From Lucinisca nassula (taxonomy: Eukaryota > Mollusca > Bivalvia > Lucinida > Lucinidae), in assembly GCA_963580285.1 (NCBI GenBank), contig OY757017.1, forward strand, positions 112,625,245-112,689,244: 64,000 bases of DNA. The letters run 5' to 3'. Both the position numbers and the translations under genes were made by a program. Position 1 is the first letter of the stretch, and each line of letters opens with the position of its first letter. The notes beneath the pieces were generated by a model. The model worked only from the letters and a program-made list of their open reading frames with translations. It ran no database searches and was not told where the DNA came from. Below are positions 44,011-53,302 of the stretch, in pieces.

Positions 44011-44083
44011 GTATGGGAACGGACGGTCAGACATACATTTACTTATTTCTACCTACCTCCCGGCCTACCTAAGTACCCTATTG

Positions 44084-44250
44084 GTTTCATAAGGCGGTAG
44101 GACTTGAGATGTCATTTTATCTCAATGTCGGGTAAAAGTCCAACAAATTGTTCGCAGTTGGTCGCAATGTCTCCAAAATGAGTTTCACAGTGTTGACGGG
44201 GCCTTTAAACCTCAAGTCAAACAAACAAACAAACAAACAAACAAACACAA
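44084..44250 (+). mobile_element. Repeat S, 5'-truncated
   Basis: From TTGGTTTCATAAGGCGGTAG to GACGGGGCCTTTAAACCTCA and a long CAAA tail. Confidence 0.75.
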
Positions 44251-44315
44251 ACAAACAAACAAACACCTATCTGCCTTCCCACCAAGACACCCCCTTACCT
44301 GCCTACCTAAATCTA

Positions 44316-44575
44316 TCCCGCCCATCGGGACTTGAAGAACTAGATGGGCTGCATGATTCCCTACCACAACTTAGTACTGGTAAACCGCAAAAAACTGCCC
44401 AGGCGAGTGATGCGAGTCGGACAGTCCATGAATAAAAACCCAATTGGTTTCATTGTGCGGCAAGTCTTGAGATGTCTTTTCATCTCAAAGTCGGGTCCTA
44501 CGAAATTGGAAGCATCGTCTCCAAATGACCTATATAGTATTGACGGGGACGTTAAACCTCAAATCAAAACTACCT
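44316..44575 (+). mobile_element. Repeat S copy
   Basis: Head CCCGCCCATCGGGACTTGAA to the tail GACGGGGACGTTAAACCTCA. The frame at 44344-44724 is an accidental translation. Confidence 0.8.
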
Positions 44576-44627
44576 ACGTACCTACCGACCCACCAAGACA
44601 CATCTCCTTACCTACCTACTTAAATCT

Positions 44628-44845
44628 ACCCCGCCCATCGGGACTTGAAGAAATAGATGGGCTGCATGATGCCCGACCGCACATGAGTACTGGTAAACCG
44701 CTTAAGCCTGCCCAGGCAAAGTGATGCGCGTCGGACCGTTAGTTTCATTGGGCACGGTCAAAAGTCGGGTCCCACGAAATTGGAAGCATCGTCTCCGAAT
44801 GACCTATACAGTATTGGCGGGGACGCTTAACCTCAAACCCAACCT
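44628..44845 (+). mobile_element. Repeat S copy, internally shortened
   Basis: CCCGCCCATCGGGACTTGAA, ACCGCTTAAGCCTGCCC and GGCGGGGACGCTTAACCTCA. It is very close to the previous copy, including a shared CTACC-repeat leader, so the two are probably a tandem duplication. Confidence 0.8.
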
Positions 44846-45169
44846 ATATACCTACCCAGCCACCCATCTACCTACCTATCTAGCCACCAAACCACCTACC
44901 TACTTACTTACCTACCTAAACAACGTCAAAGCAGAAGTTAGAAGTCAAATTTCCTTAGATAGGCTCTCCAGGAGAAAATCAAAGTTTAATTAATGTACCA
45001 GCATAATTTATCATTTAATATACTAAGAAAGTTTCGTTACCCCAATCTTTTATAGAGTTATCGTATTACAGTTCTCACGGCTGAATTCTCTCACACCCCT
45101 CCGTGAGGGATTTCAGCCACTTCCGGTGCGACTGAAGAATCTCACGGGATCAATAATCTCACGCTACAC

Positions 45170-45294
45170 CGCCTCATCGACAATCTATATTTAATACAGA
45201 ACTAAGAAAAATATCACAATTTTTCATCTTATACTGTTCGTGTTTTCCGCGGTAAAGTTTACAATGTATTTGTATGGGCGTGTTTTCGTAAATG
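45170..45294 (+). mobile_element. Right half of the split family A MITE
   Basis: CGCCTCATCGACAATCTATATT, AGAACTAAGAAAAATATCAC and CAATGTATTTGTATGGGCG to TTTTCGTAAATG. It completes the left half at 35042-35170. About 25 bp of the second hairpin arm is missing. Confidence 0.85.
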
Positions 45295-45446
45295 CCAAGA
45301 CGGAGGATGTCGGCAATCGAATTGACTGCATGATGAAAAAATCCATTCTCAGAAATAAAAGGTTCGCAAGAAAAAGAATCTTACATGGGTATGAGGGATA
45401 GTTAGACGAACCCGTCTCTCGGATCATATGGCAAGCCCCGCTATGC

Positions 45447-45602
45447 AAGACATAGGTTGTGGGTACTCGTCAGAACCGCCTCAATGAGGTGGTTCTAACG
45501 AGCACCGGCAACCTATGTTTGGAGTAGAAATAAGAAACATATAACAAATATTCATCAGAAAAGTAACCATTTTAGGTATGTCGCTGGGTGTTATCGTTAT
45601 GT
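45447..45602 (+). mobile_element. Family B MITE, left end missing
   Basis: CAAGACATAGGTTGTGGGTAC, hairpin with TCAGAACCGCCTCAATGAGG, to GGGTGTTATCGTTATG. Confidence 0.75.
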
Positions 45603-45713
45603 ATCCTCAGTACGTCTCCATCCATAACGCTGAGTTTAGACACCATTTGCTTCGAAAGACCACAAACTGGAACAAATGGGCCCCGTCAAGCGATTTTGGT
45701 ACTTATCGCCTCT

Positions 45714-45779
45714 GCGAGCAGCGAAGGTTCAGGCGAGCCTGCGCATCCGCGCAGTCTCGCCAGAACCTTCGCTGCTCGC
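45714..45779. repeat. 66-bp palindrome, family M
   Basis: GCGAGCAGCGAAGGTTCAGG pairs with CCAGAACCTTCGCTGCTCGC around GCCTGCGCATCCGCGCAG. The three overlapping frames here (45578-45981) come from this palindrome. Confidence 0.85.
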
Positions 45780-45987
45780 TCATACAAGCAGTGAATCAAG
45801 AGAAACCTCCAGACAGAAAGCCATATCCCTGGACCCTCTGAATGGCTGGGCATGCGCAGTTAAAATTTGTCATGACGGAATGCTCGAAGACACAACTTCG
45901 CTTGGCGGGGCTCAAATCATCAAGGACCAAAAGATGTTCGAGTCGTTGGAGTTTGCCTGTATGCGCATATTTCGCTTTTAAGGTTTT

Positions 45988-46254
45988 CATCACGTGTACA
46001 AGTCAGTGAAATGAACACCCCCACCTAAACCCAACTTTATATAGAGAAAACTAGGGTTTACGGGGCTATCTTATTTCTGCTTCAAGATATAGGCTGTGGG
46101 TACCCGTTAGAACCGCCCCAATGAGCACCCACGAGCACACACAATCTATTTTTGCTGTATAAATAAGAAAAATACCACGGATTTTCACCTGAAAAGTAGC
46201 CATTTTGGAGATGTGAAAAAATGCCCCAAGCCTCACGGGTGTGTTATTGTAATG
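45988..46254 (+). mobile_element. Family B MITE, hairpin damaged
   Basis: CATCACGTGTACAAGTCAGTG to CGGGTGTGTTATTGTAATG. The hairpin centre is broken (CCGCCCCAATGAGCACCCAC). T lies on both sides. Confidence 0.8.
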
Positions 46255-46301
46255 TTCTGTTTTTCCAAACCACCATTGCTTATAGGAACTTTGTGTTGTG
46301 T

Positions 46302-46456
46302 TCGAGTTTTACATCCCACCAACAGTTAAGGTCATACGGAGACGGAACCTCGGTTTAAAGACTCATCCGAAAATCTGGAGAATCCGGATAGGGATCGAAC
46401 CTACGACCCCTGGTTTATGAGGCGAGTAGCTTATCAACTACAGCACGGAGGCTTCT
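46302..46456 (-). mobile_element. tRNA-derived SINE, type U
   Basis: Plus strand: TCGAGTTTTACATCCCACC, ACCTCGGTTTAAAGACTCAT and GGGATCGAACCTACGACCCC. The 15-bp duplication AACTTTGTGTTGTGT/AACTTGGTGTTGTGT lies at 46287-46301 and 46457-46471. Confidence 0.9.
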
Positions 46457-46498
46457 AACTTGGTGTTGTGTATCATTTACTCGGGGAAAGCTTGACTA

Positions 46499-46846
46499 CA
46501 GTAGAACTTCAGTGGCTCGAACCCCTTTGGGACCATGACGATTTGTTCGAGACAGCGGTAGTTCGAGCCAATGTTGCATACTTCCAGAAAACATAACGGG
46601 GGTACTTTTTGACATCTTTTCGGTGTTCTGTAACATAAATGTATGCTGTGTGTACTCATTAGAATCGCCTCATTGAGGCGATTCTAATGAGTACACACAG
46701 CATACATTTGCAAGATAAAAGTAAAAAATCTCCTTAATTATCCCACACTTTTTCTTATGCAGAGGAATTCCCTAGGGACTCAAAAAAGGGTTCGACTCAA
46801 ACATGGTAAACGGGCCATCGGTGTTCGCGCCATCGAAGTTCGACTG
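46499..46846 (-). mobile_element. Family C MITE, second copy
   Basis: CAGTAGAACTTCAGTGGCTC to CCATCGAAGTTCGACTG, with TA on both sides (46497-46498, 46847-46848). It is 348 bp like the copy at 9297 but inverted relative to it: the GTCTCGAACAG block lies at the opposite end. The hairpin GTACTCATTAGAATCGCCTC and its inverse are perfect. Confidence 0.85.
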
Positions 46847-46854
46847 TATATAAG

Positions 46855-47607
46855 TCTACGATTATGAATATTCGATAAAACATAATTCCATAGTTGTCAA
46901 ACCATCCCGTTAGTCTGGCAACCCTATATTTATTATTTCTGTGCAAATGACAAATGTAAATGATTTAGATGTAGAGGTTTTGTCTTCTGTTTGACTAGAT
47001 GTTTGTTTGTTTGAACAGTCTGGTAACACACCCGTATGAGATCATATCTTCCAGATTTTCAAGTGGCATTTTGCATATATTCCATATCAGCCCGAATGCC
47101 GAAGACCCGAGGGCTGATATGGGTTCTGTTCGACAGCTGATTTGGGCCAATGTCTGATATGGTGTAACGAGGCCGGGTGGTCTTAATTATTTGTAATAAA
47201 AATGTGCAAAAAGAATGGCTAAAATGCGGAAGATACAGGAATGAACTCCACAATATATTTATCAACTCATTTATAGTGTAATTCGATCGATTTTCTGTAA
47301 CAGTCAACTAAAATATGCCCGTAATATTAAACCTATTTACGATGAATTTATATGGAACCAGCGGCTTTTTGCCAACCACTGGCGAAATATCATTATCAAA
47401 AGGAAAAGTAGTTTTGCGCATGCGCAGTGACAAGTAAACAAGATCACGTGTCAAAACATTGGATCCGTCTATACGCGTCATCGGTGTTCGAGCCAACAAA
47501 TTACACTGTATAGGTCATGTCACAGTTTCATTAGAAAGATGCCATGTAAAAGCAGAGCCTTAAAGGCCAAACTTCTCTCGCACGGATGTGCTTTTCTAAT
47601 GTTAGCG
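46855..47607. other. No gene; small palindrome and MITE scraps
   Basis: CATATCAGCCC and GGGCTGATATGG pair around 47080-47120. GGTAACACACCCGTATGAGAT (47022) and CTCGCACGGATGTGCTTTTC (47577) are family B end scraps. Confidence 0.45.
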
Positions 47608-47610
47608 TTC

Positions 47611-48375
47611 TAAAAAAGAGGTAATCCTTTTGGAAACAAGAACTACATCACAGAACTGAAAACTATGGGGTGTACAAGATATTTCCGGACCAGACTAGCT
47701 AGTATAGGTCAATTAGGCCTCATCAGCGACCCTCCAACATTTTCGAAATTTCTGCAATGCAGTCACTGATCACAAAGGACAAGAAAATAAAATCCAAACT
47801 ATGATGAAGGGCAGGTAGACTTTTTACGGCCGCCACACTTTCTTTAAAAACAAGCTGTGGTGAAGGTAAATGTTCTGAAAAAGAGGTAATCCTTTGCATC
47901 AGGAAAACACGCCTTTATAATTTTGACCCCCTCCAACCCAACTTTTTTATAGTAAAACTGGGGTTTCAGGGGGTATACCTTATTTTTCTTATTTCTGCTC
48001 TAAAATATAGATTGTGGGTACTCGTTAGAACGGCCTCGATGAGGCGGTTCTAACGAGTGCCCACAATCTATATTTTGAGCAGAAATAAGAAAAAATATCA
48101 CAAGTTTTCATCATAAAATTTTCAGTTTTTCGGTCATAAAGGTGGCAATGTATTTGTATAGGCGTGTTTGCGTAATGAAAAGAGGTAATCCTTTGGAAGC
48201 AAGAACTACATCACAAAACTGAAAACTATGGAGTGAACAGGATTTTTACCAGTCAGACTGGCTAGTTTCGGCCAAAAGGGCCTCAGCATTGGAACCACTG
48301 ATCAAACAGGAATAGAAAAATAAAACAACACTATGTTGAATGGCAGGGAGGCTTTTTACGGCCACCACAACTGTT
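47611..48375. repeat. Tandem duplication carrying a MITE between copies
   Basis: AAGAGGTAATCCTTTTGGAA, CAAGAACTACATCACAGAAC and GGCAGG.AGGCTTTTTACGGCC blocks occur in 47611-47893 and again in 48178-48375. The phrase AAAAGAGGTAATCCTTTG lies on both sides of the MITE at 47897-48177. Confidence 0.75.
47897..48177 (+). mobile_element. Family A MITE
   Basis: CATCAGGAAAACACGCC to GGCGTGTTTGCGTAATG. The hairpin is near perfect (TTAGAACGGCCTCGATGAGG). An 18-bp direct repeat flanks it, probably from the local duplication. Confidence 0.9.
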
Positions 48376-48382
48376 TAGAAAC

Positions 48383-48675
48383 CCCGCCCCGCCGGACCTT
48401 GGCGAACTAGATTGGAATGAATGATGCGTCCATGCAGAGCTGAAACCAACCACACATGAGTACTGGTAAACCGATTAGAAGTCTAAGCCTGCCAAGGCAA
48501 AGTGGTGCTAGTCGGACCGTCCCTGCGTATAAACATTTGGTTTGCTTGGGCGGTAGGGCTCGAGACGTCATTTTATCTCAGTGTCGGGAGAACTCCCACA
48601 AAAGTGGCAGTTAGGCCTCTAAAACAACACAAATGGTATTGACGAGAACGTGAAACCTCGATTGAAACAAACAAA
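48383..48675 (+). mobile_element. Repeat S, older full copy
   Basis: CCCCGCCCCGCCGGACCTTG head, ACCGATTAGAAGTCTAAGCC, and the tail GACGAGAACGTGAAACCTCG with CAAA repeats. Confidence 0.75.
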
Positions 48676-48788
48676 ACCCAGTTTGTCTATCTTATGTTGA
48701 GAAAAAAGATTTGCTTTAGTTTCCATTATTACAATTAATGTCTCTTTCAAACTGAAACCAAGAACTATGGCTGTTTCTTCCTATAACT

Positions 48789-49214
48789 AACCTTTTTGTA
48801 CCAAATGGAATCTTCCTCCGTATATATAGCAGGAGTCCATTTCAAAATTTAGGGGTGTCAGGTTGGTTGGTTGGTTGATTTGAGGTTTTACGTCCCCGTC
48901 AACACTGTAAAGGTCATTTTGGAGACGTTGCTTCCAATTTTGTGGGACTTTTACCCGACATTGAGATGAAATGACATCTCAAGCCCTGTCGCCCAATGAA
49001 ACCAATAGGGTTTATTAGCATGGACGGTCCGCCTCGCAGATCCTCTAAGCGGTTTACCGGTACTAGTGTACGGGCCGGATTAAGGGGTGTCAGGTTGTGT
49101 TTTCATCCAAATTTATTTGGAAAATGACTGAATTTTTAGCAAACAGTGGAGGCCCTAGTCAGACGCCGCGTTTGCCAGGGTACCCGTTTTGGGTTTTCTG
49201 GTACTCAATGGTCT
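48789..49214 (+). mobile_element. Element L, interrupted by repeat S
   Basis: AACCTTTTTGTACCAAATGG, TATATAGCAGGAGTCCAT, AGTCAGACGCCGCG and TTTTCTGGTACTCAATGG match the copy at 57700-57920. S is inserted at AGGGGTGTCAGGTTG. Confidence 0.75.
48866..49082 (-). mobile_element. Repeat S, 5'-truncated, nested in element L
   Basis: A 15-bp duplication AGGGGTGTCAGGTTG (48851-48865, 49083-49097) brackets a copy running from the tail GACGGGGACGTAAAACCTCA to truncation at CCGGCCCGTAC. This shows that S moves by retroposition. Confidence 0.9.
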
Positions 49215-49307
49215 AAATAACAAAAACACGTATATTAAACAAAGGCAAAAAGCGATGTCAAAGCGCTTTCGATCTGCGAAAACACACTGGTTTTCTTGCA
49301 GAAATTT

Positions 49308-49487
49308 TAGAAGCCTCCGTGGTGTAGTGGTAATGCTACTTGCCTTGTAAACCAGGGGTCGCAGGATCGATCCCTGGCTTCTCCAGAATTTCGGATGTCT
49401 TTAAACCGAGGTCCCGAGGTCCCGTCTTCGTATGACCTTAGCTGTTGGTGAGACGTAAAACTCAAAACCCTCACTCACTCTTTCAGA
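49308..49487 (+). mobile_element. tRNA-derived SINE, type U
   Basis: GCCTCCGTGGTGTAGTGGTA, GGTCGCAGGATCGATCCCTG, GAGACGTAAAACTCAAAAC and CACTCACTC. An internal GAGGTCCC duplication is present. Confidence 0.85.
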
Positions 49488-49704
49488 CATTGTCCCATGA
49501 GCATTAGGCGCATGTGACTTAAATGGTCACTGCTTGTATGTGACAATGTCCAGCTTAATTAGCTGACAAAATGGTGAATTGCTTTATTGAAATGACATAC
49601 ACTGCGAATGAACGTGTGGTCTCAGCATCTATTAATCCCGTGAACATTGTAGAAAGATAGTGGGCTTGACCTTTTGTGGCTTTTCCTAAGAGTAATCCTA
49701 AGAA

Positions 49705-49978
49705 CATCACGAAAACACACCTATATAATTTTGATCCTCTTAAACCCCACTTTTATATCTTGAAACTGGGGTTAAAGGGGTAGGTATTATTGTTCTCTTT
49801 CTGCTCAAAACAATGTTGGTACTCGTTAGAACAGTCTCACCGAGGCGGTTCTGACAAGTAGACACAGTCTATGTTTTGAGCAGACGAATGAAAAAAATAT
49901 CAGAATTATTCATCTGAAAATTTTCACTTTTTGATGATAAAATTTTCAATATATTTGAATAGATGTATTTTCGTAATG
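49705..49978 (+). mobile_element. Family A MITE, diverged
   Basis: CATCACGAAAACACACC to GATGTATTTTCGTAATG. The hairpin arms have several mismatches. A lies on both sides. Confidence 0.85.
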
Positions 49979-49986
49979 AGCCTAAG

Positions 49987-50264
49987 CATCACGTGACCAA
50001 GTCCGTGAAATGAAGACCCCATAAGCCCAGTTTTATATAGAGAAAACTGGGGTTTACGGGGGTATACATTATTTTTCTTAGTTCTGCTCCAAGACATAGG
50101 CTGTGGGGACTCGTTAGAACCGCCTCAATGAGGCGGTACTAACGAGCACCCTCAACCTATGTTTTAAACATTTATAACAAAATTATAAAGAATTTTCATC
50201 AGAAAAGTAGCCATTTTGGAGATGTGAAAAATGCACTATGTCGCACGGGTGAGTTATCGTAATG
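49987..50264 (+). mobile_element. Family B MITE
   Basis: CATCACGTGACCAAGTCCGTG to CGGGTGAGTTATCGTAATG with a near-perfect hairpin. G lies on both sides. It starts 8 bp after the previous MITE. Confidence 0.9.
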
Positions 50265-50404
50265 GGAAAAACATGGACCCCGTCACGTGAAACTCTGTCT
50301 TCGGAAGTTATGACCAGGTAGGGCGTACTCGGAAACACAGCCTAGTCAGACATGACCTTTTAGATAGAACAAGAATTCCGCCGATAGCTATGTCATGCCT
50401 GGGG

Positions 50405-51050
50405 GAGCTCAAAGTCACAGAGCCATGAAATTTAGGTCAAGGTCAAACATGGATGATTGCATTAATGTAAGCTTGTACAAAGCTTGTACCAAGTATCATT
50501 AATATTAATGAAGTTCTTATAGTTCTTGAGAAATGGACTTGAACATTAGGGTGAACACTAGGGTTGACACAATAGATCACAAAGCCAATGAATCACGAAA
50601 TGTAGGTCAATGTCAAATATGGATAACTGCAATATAATTGGCATCACTAGGTGCAAGCTTGTACCAAAGATCATTAATGAAACTCTTACAGTTCCTGAGA
50701 AATTAACTTGAATAGTAGGGTGAACGCTAGGTGTGACGCAATAGTTTACAAAGCCAGTGAACCATGAAAAAAGGGTCAAGGTCAAATATTATGTTTGAAT
50801 TATCGTTGCCAACCCCAGATGCAGGTTTGTAACTAAGCATAATTAATGAAGCACTTGCAGTTCTTGAAACAGAACATAAATAGTAGGTTGAACGTTAGGT
50901 TTGACGCAATAGTCAATGAACCATGAACAGTAGGTCAAGGTCAAATATGGATGCTTGCATTATTGTTTCTATCCCCAGATGCAACTCTGTACCAAGTATC
51001 ATTCGTTCTTGAGAAATGAACTTGACCATTTGGGTGAAATCTAGGGTTAC
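50405..51050. repeat. Tandem repeat, unit about 165 bp, about four copies
   Basis: Each unit carries an AGCCATGAA-like start, AGGTCAAGGTCAAATATGGA, a GCAAGCTTGTACCAA-like phrase, ATCATTAATGAA, CTTGAGAAATGAACTTGA and GGGTGAACGCTAGG. The starts are near 50420, 50583, 50752 and 50914. No frame is maintained. Confidence 0.8.
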
Positions 51051-51194
51051 GGATTGAAAAACGGACGGAAAATCGGACGCCTATATCGCGCCATGCTAAT
51101 AGCATGCGCGACAAAACTGGAGATTTTGCACATAAACTACATGTATATTATCAGTGAATACAAAAGTGCTGATCAGACTATCACCTTGCCGGCA

Positions 51195-51475
51195 CATTAC
51201 GAAACCACGCCTATACTAAAACATTGTAAACTTTTCCGCCGAGAAAAGGAAAATTTTAAGCTGAAAAATTGTGATATTTTTTCTTATTTTTGCTCGATAT
51301 ATAGATTGTGGGTAATCGTTAGAACCGCCTCGACGAGGCAGTTCTAACGAGTACCCACAATCTATATCGTATAGCAGAAATAATAAAAATAAGGTTTACC
51401 CCTGTAAACCCCTGTTTTGCTATATAAAAGTGGGGTTCAAGGGGGTCAGAATTATATAGGCGTGTTTTCGTGATG
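51195..51475 (-). mobile_element. Family A MITE inside a mariner relic
   Basis: CATTACGAAACCACGCC to GGCGTGTTTTCGTGATG with a full hairpin. A lies on both sides. Deleting it plus one base joins the transposase frame as MQPS-AGK. Confidence 0.9.
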
Positions 51476-52044
51476 AGAGGGTTGCATTTTGAACTTATGT
51501 GGCCTCGGAGACCCCGGCCCTACCCACTGGCGATTTTCAGTTTTATTCTCTGGCCCATAATAATGGACCCAGGTCTCATCTATAGTCACCAGACGTGAAC
51601 AAAAATAATCTTCTTTTGACCTAAACCGCTTCAACAATGCGCTGCATACTGGTGTTCTGGTTGCCATTTGCTCGTCGCTAAGGAATTGTGGGGACCCAAC
51701 GGGCTGTAAGCTTGCGCATACCCATGCGATCATGTAAAATTATTGGAAATGTGTAATACATTCGCTATTTCTTCCACCTTAATTCGCCGAACTGTGTGCG
51801 CCAGAACCCGTACATTGTTATACATTTCTTCATCGGTGGCATCTGATGGACCTTGTTTCCTCTTCTAAAGACGTTCTACCGTGTTTGAATTCCCCAACCC
51901 ATAATTTAACTTGTGCAAACGATGGTGCAGAAGACCCATAAATATTGGTCAACTCGCATATATTTCCTGACGTGTTTTCCCTTTCAAATACAAGTAACGA
52001 ATTACAGCACGGTACTAAAAGCTTGCTTTTACATCGCTAGCCAT
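51476..52044 (-). pseudogene. Mariner transposase pseudogene
   Basis: A mariner-type DDE transposase would cut and paste its own element at TA sites. On the minus strand the relic opens MASDVKASF at 52044 and keeps YLYLKGKTRQEIYA, NVRVLAHTVRRIKVEEIANV (the paired helix-turn-helix region), LSDEQMATRTPVCSALLKRF and LVTIDETWVHYYGPENK. It ends at KMQPS, where the family A MITE interrupts it. DETW is the region of the second catalytic Asp. Several stops and frameshifts (for example after KASF) show it is dead. Beyond the MITE only AGKV is recognisable, so the C-terminal third is lost. Confidence 0.85.
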
Positions 52045-52538
52045 GTCTTATGAGTGAAAGCCACTATAAGGGTGCAATTTTGCGCTCATGCCTAAAACAT
52101 GTATTGAAACAAGGCACGAATCTTGGTTGTCTCAGTCAATTAGAAATGGGATAGACTGGTTACTTATTGACTTGTCCCTCGTAGTACAGAAGGGCAACCG
52201 TGTTTTTATTGAAAGTGATAAAAAAAACGCTAAGCGTATTCGTGGCATGATTGTTCAGTGCAATTAATGTTATTTTGGTGTACGTAGGTGATACGAGTGA
52301 AACAACAGATGCTACCTCTGCAACTGATCCTTTTTTGTGGTCTAGGCCGCTTCCTAAAACAGCTTAATGGCACCTGCTCTCATTTTCCATTCATCCTCAT
52401 TAGATTAGGGCTATTCGTGGGAACCGCTCCGAAGGCCAAAATATGATATGTTTTTTCGTTGAGGAAAATGGGAATTATCACAAATTATCACCAGATACTT
52501 GTAAATGTCCTTTCTAGATTTTTACAAATTACTGCATT
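52045..52538. other. No gene; a phrase shared with 27.4 kb
   Basis: GAAATGGGATAGACTGGTTACTTATTGACTTGTCC near 52145 matches 27418, marking an unnamed repeat. Confidence 0.4.
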
Positions 52539-52818
52539 CATCACAAAAATACGTCTATACAATTTTGATCCCCTTGAACCGCACTTTTATATAGTAGTAC
52601 TCGGGTTTGCAGGGGTAAACTTTATTTTTCTTATTTCAGCTCTAAAATATAGATTGTAGGTACTCGTAAGAAACGCCTCGATGGAGCGGTTCTAGCGAGT
52701 ACCCACAATCTATATTTTGAGCAGAAATAAGAAAAATATCACAATTTTTCATATTAAAATTTTCATTTTTTCGGCGATAAAGGTTACAATGTATTTGTAT
52801 AGGCGTATTTTCGTAATG
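52539..52818 (+). mobile_element. Family A MITE, array copy 1
   Basis: CATCACAAAAATACGTC to GGCGTATTTTCGTAATG. Confidence 0.85.
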
Positions 52819-52934
52819 ATATTAACCGTCAGTTGAAAATGTTTCGTTTGACATACGTTCCCAGTGGACACTCTGATAAGACTGCGCGGATGCGCGCAGC
52901 CTGATCAGAGTCTTCGCTATGGCCAAGAGCTTCA

Positions 52935-53204
52935 CATCACGAACACACGACTATATAATGTTGACCCCACTTTTATATAGTAAAACCGGAGTTTGCAGGG
53001 GTAAACCTTATTTTTCTTATTTCTGCTCTAAATTATAGATTGTGGGTACTCGTTAGAACCGCCTCACCGAGGCGGTTCTAGTAAGTACCCACAATCTATA
53101 TTTTTAGCAGAAATAAGAAAAATATCACGAGTTTTCATCTTAAAGATTTCATTTTTTCGGCGATAAAGGTTACAATGTATTTGTATAGGCGTGTTTTCGT
53201 AATG
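52935..53204 (+). mobile_element. Family A MITE, array copy 2
   Basis: CATCACGAACACACGAC to GGCGTGTTTTCGTAATG. It carries the TAAAACCGGAGTTTGCAGGG variant of the side hairpin, shared with copy 3. Confidence 0.85.
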
Positions 53205-53302
53205 ATATTAACCATCAGTTCAAAATTTCCAGTGGAGACTGTGATAAGACTGCGCGCATCCGCGCAGCCTGATCAGAGTCTTCGCTGTGGACAAGAGCTT
53301 CA

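Larger units (their letters stand above)
39170..44935. repeat. TAGG/CCTA-rich region, strand-switched
   Basis: Blocks of degenerate TAGG repeats lie at about 39172-39230, 39538-39550, 42170-42205, 42485-42680, 43045-43250 and 43380-43435. The complementary CCTA type lies at 44048-44080, 44270-44312, 44570-44615 and 44840-44925. The inner flank AACTTCTTCCTTCGACGTTG (39240) is matched inversely by CAACGTCAAAGCAGAAGTT (44922). S copies sit between the blocks. This is the background into which G and the SINEs were inserted. Confidence 0.7.
35171..45169. mobile_element. Element E: 9,999-bp transposon with inverted ends, inserted in a MITE
   Basis: Left end GTGTAGCGTGAGATC; right end the inverse, ATCTCACGCTACAC. 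The two ends match at about 29 of 35 positions, including an exact CCCGTGAGA block at positions 22-30. CCGTGAGA-like motifs recur near both ends (about 35190, 35242, 45070, 45100, 45140), which could be transposase binding sites. CG lies on both sides. Joining the flanks restores GTTAGAACCGCCTC, the MITE hairpin, so the insertion is supported independently of the ends. Inside are a LINE, elements F and G, several SINEs and TAGG-type arrays. No transposase of its own is recognisable, so it is probably non-autonomous or has lost its gene. I cannot place it in a named superfamily. Confidence 0.75.

Noticed and set aside
44148..44993. Three plus-strand frames of 90-126 codons
   Set aside because: They lie in repeat S copies and CCTA repeats and change frame at each repeat.
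45578..45993. Four overlapping open frames on both strands
   Set aside because: They are produced by the 66-bp GC-rich palindrome at 45714-45779; no domain is present and the frames compete.
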